Assembly: GCF_001443605.1 (NCBI RefSeq) | Contig: NZ_CP013118.1 | Location: forward strand, 2,468,501 to 2,532,500 | DNA: 64,000 nt | DNA from: Salinivirga cyanobacteriivorans | Lineage (GTDB): Bacteria; Bacteroidota; Bacteroidia; Bacteroidales; Salinivirgaceae | Direction: 5' to 3' | Part shown: positions 41,685 through 51,550 of the stretch, piece after piece | Layout of the letters: every line of letters begins with the position of its first letter | Numbering within the stretch: the stretch's first letter is position 1 | Notes under the pieces: model-generated | The model's database searches: none | What the model was told of the DNA's origin: nothing | What the model saw: only the letters and a program-made list of their open reading frames with translations | Made by a program: the position numbers and the translations under genes

Positions 41685-43985
41685 ATGAAAACGCTATATT
41701 TTTTCACCATACTATTTTTCATTGCCGGTTTTGTGAACAGCCAGAATTCACACCGCGACAATATCGATGTCCAACATTATAATATAAACATTGATGTTTC
41801 CAGCCTTGGAAATTATTCACTTAGCGGACATACGGAAATTATTTTCAGGGCAATTGATGAACCGCTGGAGCAGGTTGCATTTGATTTGTATAAGTATCAT
41901 ATAGATTCTGTCAGTTTAAATGGTGTATGGATAGATGATTTTGATTATAATGATACGGTTATTAGTTTTTATCCCGCTGCTGAAATTAACGCAGAACAAA
42001 ATGATACCTGTACAATTTATTATCATGGATATGGCTCTGAAGAACCTATAGGCGCATGGGGTGGAGTTCATTTTACCAATTCGATGGTATTTAATATGGG
42101 GGTAGCACTTAATGAAGTTCCCCATGGATTTGGCAGGGCATGGTTTCCATGCATCGACAACTTTACCGATCGTGCGACTTATGAGTTTCATATTATTACC
42201 CGCGACGACCACAGGGCCATAGCTACAGGCCAACTTCAGGGTTTTTCTGATTATGGTGATGATGAGCTTCTGTGGCACTGGGCTTTTAACCAAACATCTC
42301 CCACTTATCTTGTTTCATTTGCTGTAGGCCCATTTACCCTTAACGATACTGTTTATGATGGTATGCATGGTTCTGTCCCTGTCGAATATTATGCGATTAA
42401 CTCCGACAGTTCTGCTGCCGCAGCCACATTCGCTGATGTACCGGAAATGCTTGCGCTTTTTGAGGATAAATTTGGCCCATACCACTGGGAAAAGGCCGGG
42501 TATACTGTTGTGGATTTTAACAGTGGCGCCATGGAGCACCTTACCAATATTGCCTATCCGTCTTATGCCCTTACTACTGATCCGGGTAATCAAACCCTTG
42601 TGGCCCATGAATTATCGCATCACTGGTTTGGAAATCTCGTAACTTGTAGCGACGCTGCCGACATGTGGCTTAACGAAGGATGGGCAAGCTATTGCGAAGC
42701 GATTTATATGGAGCATTTTCATGGTACAGAGCAATATCGTCAATATGTAAAAAGCAATCAAATAAGCGTGGTCAATAGTGCCCACGAAACAGATGATGGT
42801 TATTGGGCTCTGAGTGATATGCCATACGATCTTACCTATTCCACCACAGTTTACGATAAAGGATCAATTATAGTGCACAACTTACGCCAATATATGGGCG
42901 ACAACCTGTTTTTTCCGGCAGTAAAAGATTATTTGTCGGCATTTTCTGAAAGTGATGCTTCAACAGAAGATTTACGTGATCATTTGAGCGCTTATAGTGG
43001 TGTCGACCTGACAGGTTTTTTTGATAATTATGTGTTTCACGGAGGATTTCCACAGTATTCAATCGACTCGATGGTTTATTATGGCGATGAGGTAAAAGTA
43101 GCTGTTTCCCAACAAGCAGTTGGTCGCAACTTTATTGGAGATGGCAATAAAATTTCAATTGGGTTTGTTGATGAAGAATGGAATGTACATGAACAGTGGT
43201 TGCAATTCGACGGACAACAAGGCAGCCAGTTTTTCAACCCGGGCTTTGCGCCTGTTATGGTGGTGCTCGATTATTATAATAAAACTGCGGGTCCGGTTTT
43301 TGACCATTCGGCAGTTTTATACAACAGCGAAACTTATTACCCCACAGGAATGGATCTTAATGTAATGCCAGAAACAATTTCAGACTCCGTGTTTATTCAT
43401 GTTTCGGAGATGTGGAAAGGACCGGCTGAAAGAGGTGAAAACATAAATCATATTGAAGTGCTGGATACAAAATGGTGGCGCATTGTTTTTGATCCAAAGG
43501 GCGATTTTGTCGCAAGCGGACGATTCTATTACAGCTTTTTCGGCAATGACAGTGTTAACTTAGAGGATGGAGACAGCCTGATGCTGGTATATCGCCCCGA
43601 TGATGCTTCGCAATGGCAATATATCGAGCAATCCCTGACAGGAACCATTAATAGCGGAAGTTTTACAGTGCAAAATATACCTCAGGGAAATTATGCTATT
43701 GCCAGATGGAACGAAGCATCAGTTATAGGACAATTAAACAGGCAAAAGCAGATTGAAGCCTGGCCAAACCCTTCGAAGAAAGGGTTTTACATTCAACTTC
43801 CAACCAATTCGGGGCAAACAATTTATGTTTTTAACCAACAGGGACAAAAGATAGACGCGATTAAAAACAATTCTGAGAATCTTTTGTACTATCCTGCAAA
43901 AGGGCTTACACCCGGGACGTATTTTTTACATCTTATGAAATCGGGTGTTAGCGAAGCTCAGTGTAAAATTGTAATAACTCCGTAA
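41685..43985 (+). CDS. M1-family zinc aminopeptidase with T9SS sorting domain
   Basis: 766 residues: signal peptide (MKTLYFFTILFFIAGFVNS), N-terminal beta-sheet domain, gluzincin catalytic domain with HELSHHWFGN and the distal ligand in NEGWASYCEA, and the exopeptidase-type element GAMEHLTN (GAMEN class). A C-terminal beta-rich region follows, ending in a type IX sorting domain (IEAWPNPSKKGFYIQLPTNS…LTPGTYFLHLMKSG). The enzyme is therefore probably exported through T9SS and acts outside the cell on peptides. It is followed 3 bp later by an alpha/beta hydrolase. Confidence 0.93.
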   Translation: MKTLYFFTILFFIAGFVNSQNSHRDNIDVQHYNINIDVSSLGNYSLSGHTEIIFRAIDEPLEQVAFDLYKYHIDSVSLNGVWIDDFDYNDTVISFYPAAEINAEQNDTCTIYYHGYGSEEPIGAWGGVHFTNSMVFNMGVALNEVPHGFGRAWFPCIDNFTDRATYEFHIITRDDHRAIATGQLQGFSDYGDDELLWHWAFNQTSPTYLVSFAVGPFTLNDTVYDGMHGSVPVEYYAINSDSSAAAATFADVPEMLALFEDKFGPYHWEKAGYTVVDFNSGAMEHLTNIAYPSYALTTDPGNQTLVAHELSHHWFGNLVTCSDAADMWLNEGWASYCEAIYMEHFHGTEQYRQYVKSNQISVVNSAHETDDGYWALSDMPYDLTYSTTVYDKGSIIVHNLRQYMGDNLFFPAVKDYLSAFSESDASTEDLRDHLSAYSGVDLTGFFDNYVFHGGFPQYSIDSMVYYGDEVKVAVSQQAVGRNFIGDGNKISIGFVDEEWNVHEQWLQFDGQQGSQFFNPGFAPVMVVLDYYNKTAGPVFDHSAVLYNSETYYPTGMDLNVMPETISDSVFIHVSEMWKGPAERGENINHIEVLDTKWWRIVFDPKGDFVASGRFYYSFFGNDSVNLEDGDSLMLVYRPDDASQWQYIEQSLTGTINSGSFTVQNIPQGNYAIARWNEASVIGQLNRQKQIEAWPNPSKKGFYIQLPTNSGQTIYVFNQQGQKIDAIKNNSENLLYYPAKGLTPGTYFLHLMKSGVSEAQCKIVITP

Positions 43986-43988
43986 TTT

Positions 43989-44777
43989 ATGAGTGTTGCA
44001 TATCTTTCAGATAAGAAAATTAGTTATACAACAAAAGGCTCTGGACCAGCATTGGTCTTGTTGCATGGATATCTGGAGTCGAAAGAGGTTTGGGAAACTT
44101 TTTCGACCTTACTCGATGGTTATAAATTAATTATCCCGGATTTACCCGGCCATGGAGATTCAGATGTAATTGACAGTCCACATACCATGGACTTAATGGC
44201 CGATGCAGTTGCTGCTATACTTGACAAAGAGCAGGTTGAAAGATGCATTATTTACGGACATTCTATGGGAGGATATGCAGCAGAAGCATTTGCCAGAAAG
44301 TATCCGCAAAAGACCCGGGCAATAGGTTTAGTTCATTCTACAATTTACCCTGATAATGAGGAAAAAAAAGCAAATCGTAAACGTGAAATCGACTTGCTTC
44401 GTAAAGCCAAGCAAAAGCTTGTTGTGTCAGGAATGCTTCCAAAAATTTTAGCAAAATCAAACCTTGAGAAATTGAGACCCGAATTGGAGAAGATAGTCGA
44501 GCGAGCTAACAATTTTCCGGTCAACGGCATTATTGCTGTATTGAACGGCATGATGATGCGCCCTGAACATACCATAAATCCTGCTATTCCTTTTCATATT
44601 ATCGGAGGAAATGAGGATAATTTTATACCGGTTTCGGTCTATAATAAAATGGCTGCCGATAATCCAACGGCCCGCTTGGACATGATCGAAGGTGTGGGGC
44701 ATGCCTCATTTATTGAAAAACCAGATGAACTTGCGCATAAAATACAGACTTTTATTTCCGGGTATGTAGATAAATAG
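43989..44777 (+). CDS. Alpha/beta hydrolase
   Basis: 262 residues, cytoplasmic (no signal). It has the HG oxyanion motif LVLLHGYLESKEVW, the nucleophile elbow YGHSMGGYAAEAFA (GxSxG), and a catalytic His in GVGHASFIEKPDEL. Asp is expected in GGNEDNFIPV. The substrate is unknown; family members include esterases, lactonases and MenH-like enzymes. Its stop codon's last base is the first base of the direct repeat flanking element B. Confidence 0.9.
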   Translation: MSVAYLSDKKISYTTKGSGPALVLLHGYLESKEVWETFSTLLDGYKLIIPDLPGHGDSDVIDSPHTMDLMADAVAAILDKEQVERCIIYGHSMGGYAAEAFARKYPQKTRAIGLVHSTIYPDNEEKKANRKREIDLLRKAKQKLVVSGMLPKILAKSNLEKLRPELEKIVERANNFPVNGIIAVLNGMMMRPEHTINPAIPFHIIGGNEDNFIPVSVYNKMAADNPTARLDMIEGVGHASFIEKPDELAHKIQTFISGYVDK

Positions 44778-44940
44778 AGTTTATTCTACTAAAACGGCAG
44801 TGCCCAGAAATAAAGCTATGCGGCCCAATAGAGTTTTTAACAGCAATTTCCGGAATTAATTTTCTGCAACAGCTTATTTTAACCAGTGTGAAAGATCGCG
44901 GTTAATCAGCTCACTTGTTTCCTGAATATCTTCTTTAAAC
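44777..44940. repeat. 164-bp target duplication of element B, left copy (fossil 3' end of the sulfotransferase gene)
   Basis: Matches 45376-45539 over 164 bp with five substitutions and no indel. It contains the last ~22 codons of the sulfotransferase gene on the minus strand (reading EDIQETSELINRDLSHWLK; the intact gene has EDIQKTSEL) with stop and downstream region, but nothing upstream, so it is a non-functional remnant. Confidence 0.85.
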
Positions 44941-45375
44941 CTGTTTTGTGTACCATATCGACGCCCTAAAACGCCACTGCTGATTATCAGTCTATTGTGA
45001 GTTTTAAATTGATATTTTGGGTGTCCGATCCTATTTCGCTCAATAGAATTATAATATGTTGCACAAATCCGGGCAAGCCTCTTTCATGCCATTTATATCC
45101 ATTGAACCCCGATTAGGAAAATATTGTGCAACAGCTGAAGAATTTGTTAATATTTTCTATATCGGGATTTACTCTCTTACAATCCATAATTATGATTTTC
45201 AATCATTATATGGATTAATTCGAGTAGAACATTCACTTACGCTAGCCCGCTAACGGCTTTAGCCCTCACGAGTTTACGAGTAATTTGGTCTGGCCAACCC
45301 GCCTTTGGTCTTGTCGTTGATCAGCAGTAAAAAGTAGGGTTATGCCAAAATTGGGTGCCCCATTGCACAAAACAC
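44941..45375. mobile_element. Element B: 435-bp non-coding element with a 164-bp target duplication
   Basis: Starts CTGTTTTGTGTACC and ends GCACAAAACAC, with TGTTTTGTG inverted at both ends. The left ~150 bp and right ~120 bp are similar to element A (shared ATCGACGCCC, GATTATCAGTCT, TTAATTCGAGTAGAACATTC, AGTTTACGAGTAATTTGGTC and TGGGTGCCCCA). The middle differs and lacks A's long palindrome. No transposase is encoded. Like A it is best read as a non-autonomous element mobilised by an enzyme that leaves very long target duplications. Confidence 0.7.
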
Positions 45376-45539
45376 GAGTTTATTCTACTAAAACGGGAGT
45401 GCCCAGAAATAAAGCTATGCGGCCCAATAGAGTTTTTAACAGCAATTTCCGGAATTAATTTTCTGCAACAGCTTATTTCAACCAGTGTGAAAGGTCGCGG
45501 TTAATCAGTTCACTTGTTTTCTGAATATCTTCTTTAAAC
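45376..45539. repeat. 164-bp target duplication of element B, right copy
   Basis: Holds the real last 22 codons and stop (45473) of the sulfotransferase gene and 97 bp downstream. Partner of 44777-44940. Confidence 0.85.
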
Positions 45540-46414
45540 AGCCCCTGTAGGTATGATCTGTCTTGTCGGGAAAGCTTCGGGATTTTGTCATCCTGGAAAA
45601 ATATTTGCCTGAGCTTATCTTTGGCTTTTTCGCCCAAAACATTAGAAATTTTGCTTTTAAACCCGGTGTTTACCATCAGCCGATTCAGGTTCTTGCTTTT
45701 GGGCATTAATGCAGCATTGTGTTTTTTGTTTTCTATATCGGAAAATTTGTCTATTCCCAGAAAATCGCAAATTTCATTTACCGTGCTTAAAGGGTCTTTT
45801 TTAAAGTCATCGAACAGCACTATTTTTATTTGCTCTTCAGGGAACTGTGCCATGTAGCGTTTAATTTGCTCATAATACAAACTAAGCTCAATAAATAGTT
45901 CTGATTTACCCCAGCCCTTTTTATGTTGATTGAAATCTTTATGAAGGGCTTTTCTAAAAGGAAGTTGAGTAAAGCCAAACCTAACAGCCATCAGATAATG
46001 GGAAAATGTCCGGTCTGCCGGGTTGCGGAGCGCAATGACAATTTTTGCATCCGGATTAAATTTTTTAACATTTCTGGCAGCCTCTTTCGAATATAAATAT
46101 GAGGTACTGCATTCACCCACTGCGCTTTCACCATCGGCCCATTGAAATAAATTCAGATATTGTTTTTCATCTCTGATGAATACATTTTGAATGCTGTCTT
46201 TGGGTTTGTTTTGATAAAAGTCCTGGGGCAGATTATCAATATTACGTTTGTATATAGATGTAAATTCGCTGGTTTTAATATCAGTAGAAAAATAGTGCGG
46301 TTCTTTTACCGGGCTAAAATAAAGGTTACTATGGGTGTTAAGATACTGATATAACGAAGTAGTACCGGCTTTTGCGGCACCAACAATAAAAAAATTGGGT
46401 TTGTGGCTTTTCAT
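45473..46414 (-). CDS. Sulfotransferase (PAPS-dependent, heparan-type)
   Basis: Transfers sulfate from PAPS to a carbohydrate or similar acceptor. 313 residues. The 5'-phosphosulfate loop is VGAAKAGTTSLYQYL. The 3'-phosphate site follows the pattern KIVIALRNPADRTFSHYLMA, and PVKEPHYFS is a conserved early motif. The 3' end of the gene lies in the direct repeat next to element B but is complete. It is 10 bp after the flippase gene on the same strand, so the acceptor may be a surface polysaccharide handled by that flippase. Confidence 0.92.
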   Translation of the reverse strand: MKSHKPNFFIVGAAKAGTTSLYQYLNTHSNLYFSPVKEPHYFSTDIKTSEFTSIYKRNIDNLPQDFYQNKPKDSIQNVFIRDEKQYLNLFQWADGESAVGECSTSYLYSKEAARNVKKFNPDAKIVIALRNPADRTFSHYLMAVRFGFTQLPFRKALHKDFNQHKKGWGKSELFIELSLYYEQIKRYMAQFPEEQIKIVLFDDFKKDPLSTVNEICDFLGIDKFSDIENKKHNAALMPKSKNLNRLMVNTGFKSKISNVLGEKAKDKLRQIFFQDDKIPKLSRQDRSYLQGLFKEDIQKTSELINRDLSHWLK

Positions 46415-46423
46415 AATTAAATG

Positions 46424-47752
46424 CTACCGGATTTTGTTGATATTGATAAACGGATAAGTAACAAAACCGAATATTCGGTATATTGCCAAAACTGATGCCA
46501 AATTCCACAAAATTGTAGATGTGGCAGTAGCTATGGCAGCACCATTAATTCCGTAAATTGGAATTAGTATTAAATTAAGTACAACATTTATAAAGGTACA
46601 AATTGCAATTATATTTCGTGCGGTTTTTTGACGATTGGACATATTCAATATGTTAATGACTGATCCTGATATGGTGCTGAAAAATTGTCCGAAAGCTAAA
46701 ATTAAAAGTGCGGTTTTTCCTGCGGTAAAGTCTTCGCCAAATATGCCCAATAAAAAGGATGGAAAAACCAGAATTGCAATTAAAACAGGAAGAGAAGTCA
46801 GAAACATAAGCAGGGTCGAATGTTTCACAAAACGGCGAAATTTTCCCATTTCTTTGCGCTCAAAAAGCTCTGCAAATTTTGGCATTGCAATGCTATTTAT
46901 GGCAACCAGTATTACAGAATTCAGCGCTGCAATTTTCAATGCCGTAGCATATATCCCCACATTGGCTTCGGGTAAAAAGGCACTGAGCATTATTGTATCT
47001 GTCCAATTCATGAGTAGGAAAAGGGAATTTGAAAATAACATGGGTAGTGTCCAGTTAATCAACTGTCTGTTTGTATACCCTTGTTTTGTGGCACTCAGTT
47101 CAACTTTTGGTAATCTGCTTTTAAGATCGAAATAACTAATGATGGCCAGTGTAAATAAAGCTATACAAAGGCTCCAGATGGTGCTTTTAAGACCATAGCC
47201 CTGGTGGTAAAAGTACACAATGAAAAGAAACGTAATAATATAAATGGTGCCATTCTGAAAAATGGAAAATGATAATATTTTTTTCAGACCCTTTAAACTT
47301 TCAGCATGGTAGTTAAGCAAGACCAGGGGCACCAGGGATATTGCAGTAAAAATTATATAATTACTGTTAGCCTTTGTTTCAAAAAGAAGTTGGCTAAGGG
47401 GTTCAGATAATGCCGCCAGCAATAGTGCGAGAAGACTGGCAATAATAAACAACCACCGCTGTATTTTATGAAACAAGTTCGAAATAAGCTCGCTTCTCTT
47501 ACTTTCTTTATAGGCACCTATAAATTTCACAATGGATGTATCAAAACCCATTTTGCCAATTACGCTGAGAATCATGAGCAAAGTCCAAAGTGTTTGAAAA
47601 ACTCCCACCCCTTTGGTCCCGTAATATTGAGCTAAAATCCAAAGAAAAAAATAACCAACAACTACCCCCAAAACTTTAAAAAAAAGAGCAATGGCCCCTC
47701 CTTTAAAAAGCTCTCTGAAGTCAATGTCATTATTTAATTTCTTGTGAAGCAA
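46424..47752 (-). CDS. Polysaccharide flippase (Wzx/MATE family)
   Basis: 442 residues with about 12 membrane segments, starting with TTG at 47752 (no ATG precedes the first helix region GGAIALFFKVLGVVVGYFFLW). It resembles the O-antigen/teichoic acid export (MurJ/Wzx-like) group, with INKI-type N-terminal helices and the closing helices GINGAAIATATSTILWNLASVLAIYRIFG. It likely flips lipid-linked oligosaccharide. It is paired with the sulfotransferase gene, suggesting a small surface-glycan locus. Confidence 0.85.
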   Translation of the reverse strand: MLHKKLNNDIDFRELFKGGAIALFFKVLGVVVGYFFLWILAQYYGTKGVGVFQTLWTLLMILSVIGKMGFDTSIVKFIGAYKESKRSELISNLFHKIQRWLFIIASLLALLLAALSEPLSQLLFETKANSNYIIFTAISLVPLVLLNYHAESLKGLKKILSFSIFQNGTIYIITFLFIVYFYHQGYGLKSTIWSLCIALFTLAIISYFDLKSRLPKVELSATKQGYTNRQLINWTLPMLFSNSLFLLMNWTDTIMLSAFLPEANVGIYATALKIAALNSVILVAINSIAMPKFAELFERKEMGKFRRFVKHSTLLMFLTSLPVLIAILVFPSFLLGIFGEDFTAGKTALLILAFGQFFSTISGSVINILNMSNRQKTARNIIAICTFINVVLNLILIPIYGINGAAIATATSTILWNLASVLAIYRIFGFVTYPFININKIR

Positions 47753-47882
47753 AAGCTGATTTTTAAACGGCTAAATTAATACTTTTATCTAAACATAATG
47801 GTTTTATACACAGCAAAGACTAATGTTAATGCAGCATTCTACAATTTTGAGTTAAATAAACAATGGAAATCAGACATTTTTA

Positions 47883-47890
47883 TATTTTTG
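47883..47890 (+). promoter_or_regulatory. Possible -7 element upstream of the DUF2723 gene
   Basis: TATTTTTG fits TAnnTTTG on the plus strand, 85 bp before the ATG. No -33 match is seen at the usual distance, so this is tentative. Confidence 0.25.
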
Positions 47891-47974
47891 AACTTTATTT
47901 TGAGCATTCGCATATGCCTCGTAACTTCACATAAAATTTTAAAATAATTGAGCATACGATTAATATTGTAAACC

Positions 47975-50900
47975 ATGAATTATAAACGCACCAACATTAT
48001 CGCAGGGTGGGTTGCCTTTGCAGTAGCCGCCATTGTTTATCTTTTGACCATCCCGCCAACAACAAGTTTTTGGGATACAGGTGAATTTATTGCCACAGCA
48101 TATAAGCTTGAGGTGTGCCACTCCCCCGGCTCCCCACTTTTTATGATTATAGCACGGTTTTTTACCCTGTTTGCACAGCCGGCCGATGCTGCCCTAATGG
48201 TCAATGCTATGTCTGGTTTGGCAAGCGCATTTACCATTATGTTCCTGTTTTGGACCATTACCCACCTTGCCCGCAAAATAATGAGCCAGCGGGGCGAAAT
48301 AACAGATGGACGTCAATGGGCTATTCTGGGTGCCGGCCTGGTCGGGGCCTTTGCCTATATGTTTACAGATACCTTTTGGTTTTCTGCCGTCGAAGGTGAA
48401 GTTTATGCCTTATCATCGCTTTTTACAGCTGTTGTATTTTGGGCAATTCTGAAATGGGAAAATGTTGCTGATGAGGCATATGCCAACAGGTGGCTAATTT
48501 TAATTGCATACCTTGTCGGGCTTTCTATAGGTGTGCACCTCTTGAACCTTTTGGCTATTCCGGCAATTGTTTTTGTCTTTTATTTTCGAAAATATAAACC
48601 CACAAAACTTGGGGTGTTGGCTGCCGCAGCCCTTTCTGTTTTTATTTTGGCGTTCATCATGTATTTCATTATTCCATATACGGTAAAAATTGCCAGTTAT
48701 TTCGACCGGCTTTTTGTAAACGGCTTTGGCTTACCATTTAATTCGGGCGTGATATTTTTTGCGGCAGCATTGCTGGCTGCTTTGATATATGGAATTTGGT
48801 ACAGTCATAAAAAAGGAAAAGTATTAGCCAATACAATTTTACTGGGCATTACGGTTATCCTCATTGGATATTCTTCTTATGCGATGACTGTGATTCGGTC
48901 AAGCGCAAATCCACCAATGGACCAAAATGATCCGGAAGACCTTTTTTCACTACTTTCTTATCTGAACAGGGAACAATATGGCGACCGCCCTTTGTTTTAC
49001 GGACAATATTATTCTGCTCCTGTAGAAGATTCTAAAGAGAAGTTTTCGTACCGGAAAGCCGGAGATCGATATGAGAAATACAGCAAAGGTCTTTCGTATG
49101 TATACGCTGATGATTTTTCGACCTTTTTCCCCCGCATGTACAGCAGCGATCGTTCGCATGTAAGAGAATATGAAAAGTGGGCGCAGGTTGAAGGTACAAA
49201 AATACAGGATAGTCAGGGTGAGACGCGTGTAAAACCAACATTCGGAGAGAACCTCAGATTTTTCTTCTCTTATCAGGTTGGTTTTATGTATGGTCGATAT
49301 TTTATGTGGAATTTTGTGGGCCGCCAAAACGATGTTCAGGGCCATGGGGAAATTAGTCACGGAAACTGGCTTTCTGGAATTCCTTTTATTGATGAGGCCC
49401 GACTGGGCGATCAGGAGGGATTACCAAATTACTGGAAAAACCACAATGCGCGCAATACCTATTTTTTCCTTCCGCTTTTATTGGGTTTAATAGGTTTGCT
49501 TTATCATTATAATAAACACAGGAAAGACTTCTGGGTGATTATGATGTTGTTTGTGCTTACGGGTATTGCCATTGTAGTGTACCTGAATCAAAACCCATTA
49601 CAACCACGTGAACGAGATTATGCATATGCAGGCTCTTTTTATGCTTTTGCCATTTGGATAGGGCTGGGAATGCTGGCCATTTATGATGCTTTGCGCAAAC
49701 CTTTCGGACAGAAAACATCGGCTATTGTTGCCACAACAGCTTGTTTGATTGCTGTTCCCGGAGTTTTGGGCAGTGAAAACTGGGATGATCACGATCGTTC
49801 GGGCCGATATACAGCCAGAGATTTTGCTTACAATTATCTTAACTCTTGCGAAGAAGACGGTATTCTTTTTACCAACGGCGATAATGATACTTTCCCCCTT
49901 TGGTATCTTCAGGAGGTCGAGGAGGAGCGCACCGATGTGCGAATTATTTGTTTACCTTATCTGAGCACCGACTGGTATATCAATCAAATGAGACGACAGG
50001 TATATGATTCTGAACCAGTGCCTTTTGGGATGGCAAAAGAAAAATATGCACAGGGCAATCGCGACATAATATTTGTGCGTAACCGTAGCGATTTATACCT
50101 GAACGAAAGGTATGCTGCCAACAAGCCAGAATATAAGGCTCAGTTTAGCGATATTATGAGTACGCTTAGCAGTATTCTAAAAAATGGGAATTTTGACACC
50201 ATGGAGCCTAAAACATGGGAAAGGCTTGCGAATGCCGATGACATTAAACCCCTCCAGGCCGCTTCGCTAATTAAGAGGCTTGGTAACCAGGAGCTTGCAG
50301 AAAAGTACGCAATTGATATTGAAGCAATAAAGAACTTGCAAAAAGCGACAGATAAGTTTCTGAATGATTTGGGCGAATCACCCATACCGCTTAAGCTAGC
50401 CATGAATTTTGTGGCAAGCGACGATAAAAGCACCAAACTGACATCGTACGACGGATCTACTGAAGATTATTTACCTTCCAGAAAATTTGTAATTCCTGTA
50501 AATAAACAAAAAGTTATAGAAAATGGTGTTGTACAGCCAGAAGACAGCGCCTTAATTACAGACCGGATTGTTTTTAGTATTAAAGGGCGCATGTTAATGA
50601 AAAGCGACGTGATGATTCTGGACCTGCTTGCCAATAACAATTGGGAACGACCAATTTATTTTACAAGTATTGGAAGGGGAACATTCAGTGGCTTGCAAAA
50701 GTATGCACAACAGGAAGGTTTTGCTTTTCGAATTGTTCCAATTGAAAACAACTCGGGTTATCTTGGCAGAATCAACACTGAGTTGCTATACGACCATTTT
50801 TTCAATAAGTTTATGTTTCGAAATCTTAATAATCCCGATGTTCACCTTGGTTGGACCAACCGCCGGACAATTAGCGTTGTTAGTATGAGAAGAAAAATGG

Positions 50901-51475
50901 GACAGCTCGCTGAAACATTAATACGCGAAGGTAAAAACGAGAAAGCTATAAAAACAGTAGACAACACATTTGAGATCTTACCACTTGAGCGCCAGCCACT
51001 CGATTATATGGAAATGGATCTTCTGAGTGCATACTATAAAGCGGGTGCAGTAGAGAAAGGGAATGCTCTGATTCAAAAAGTTTTTGATCAGACCTATGGT
51101 GAACTTGATTATTATTTGAAAGACGACCCGGTGATTGACGTAGGTTATGGTCAGGATCAACAAATTGCTGTGGCCAAAATGCATGAAATAACCAATCAAT
51201 TGCGCATTTTTAACCAACAAGAACTTCAAAAAGAGCTACAGAACCGTATTGTAGAATTATTAAGAACAAAGTCAGATATTGTTTCTGAAATTGAAGGATA
51301 CACAAATAATCAAAAGCAACTGATGCGGACATTTTTCCAGCTCGACGAGTCGTCTGTGCAGCAGTGGTTTCAAAACCTGAAACCAGAAGACCGGAGCTTC
51401 ATAACAGATATAAACAGACTTAGCAGGCAGCAGATAAAAATATTGCAACTTTACATGAGTTGGGTGAATGTATGA
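47975..51475 (+). CDS. DUF2723 large membrane protein (glycosyltransferase-like)
   Basis: 1166 residues. The N-terminal half has about 12 hydrophobic helices and opens with TNIIAGWVAFAVAAIVYLLTIPPTTSFWDTGEFI; the acidic DTGEF near residue 37 and HSPGSPLFMI correspond to the GT-C-type loop of protein O-mannosyltransferase relatives. A soluble domain of about 500 residues follows, rich in helical hairpins. The DUF2723 family is thought to transfer sugars from polyprenyl phosphate to proteins; that role is inferred, and the DPM1-like synthase elsewhere in the window would provide a matching donor. It is followed by a bidirectional terminator. Confidence 0.88.
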   Translation: MNYKRTNIIAGWVAFAVAAIVYLLTIPPTTSFWDTGEFIATAYKLEVCHSPGSPLFMIIARFFTLFAQPADAALMVNAMSGLASAFTIMFLFWTITHLARKIMSQRGEITDGRQWAILGAGLVGAFAYMFTDTFWFSAVEGEVYALSSLFTAVVFWAILKWENVADEAYANRWLILIAYLVGLSIGVHLLNLLAIPAIVFVFYFRKYKPTKLGVLAAAALSVFILAFIMYFIIPYTVKIASYFDRLFVNGFGLPFNSGVIFFAAALLAALIYGIWYSHKKGKVLANTILLGITVILIGYSSYAMTVIRSSANPPMDQNDPEDLFSLLSYLNREQYGDRPLFYGQYYSAPVEDSKEKFSYRKAGDRYEKYSKGLSYVYADDFSTFFPRMYSSDRSHVREYEKWAQVEGTKIQDSQGETRVKPTFGENLRFFFSYQVGFMYGRYFMWNFVGRQNDVQGHGEISHGNWLSGIPFIDEARLGDQEGLPNYWKNHNARNTYFFLPLLLGLIGLLYHYNKHRKDFWVIMMLFVLTGIAIVVYLNQNPLQPRERDYAYAGSFYAFAIWIGLGMLAIYDALRKPFGQKTSAIVATTACLIAVPGVLGSENWDDHDRSGRYTARDFAYNYLNSCEEDGILFTNGDNDTFPLWYLQEVEEERTDVRIICLPYLSTDWYINQMRRQVYDSEPVPFGMAKEKYAQGNRDIIFVRNRSDLYLNERYAANKPEYKAQFSDIMSTLSSILKNGNFDTMEPKTWERLANADDIKPLQAASLIKRLGNQELAEKYAIDIEAIKNLQKATDKFLNDLGESPIPLKLAMNFVASDDKSTKLTSYDGSTEDYLPSRKFVIPVNKQKVIENGVVQPEDSALITDRIVFSIKGRMLMKSDVMILDLLANNNWERPIYFTSIGRGTFSGLQKYAQQEGFAFRIVPIENNSGYLGRINTELLYDHFFNKFMFRNLNNPDVHLGWTNRRTISVVSMRRKMGQLAETLIREGKNEKAIKTVDNTFEILPLERQPLDYMEMDLLSAYYKAGAVEKGNALIQKVFDQTYGELDYYLKDDPVIDVGYGQDQQIAVAKMHEITNQLRIFNQQELQKELQNRIVELLRTKSDIVSEIEGYTNNQKQLMRTFFQLDESSVQQWFQNLKPEDRSFITDINRLSRQQIKILQLYMSWVNV

Positions 51476-51504
51476 GTTGAACAAAACTGATAAAATTCAG
51501 ACAT

Positions 51505-51537
51505 AATAAAAGCCGGCCTGAGCAGCCGGCTTTTATT
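51505..51537. terminator. Bidirectional terminator between convergent genes
   Basis: A perfect 13-bp stem, AATAAAAGCCGGC / GCCGGCTTTTATT, with a 7-nt loop, gives a U-run on both strands. It separates the DUF2723 gene (plus) from the Spy-like gene (minus). Confidence 0.85.
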
Positions 51538-51550
51538 TAATTTTAGCTTT

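Noticed and set aside
45056..45253. Open frame of 65 codons in element B
   Set aside because: Only the last residues resemble the frame in A, through DNA identity. No start signal or protein-like composition.
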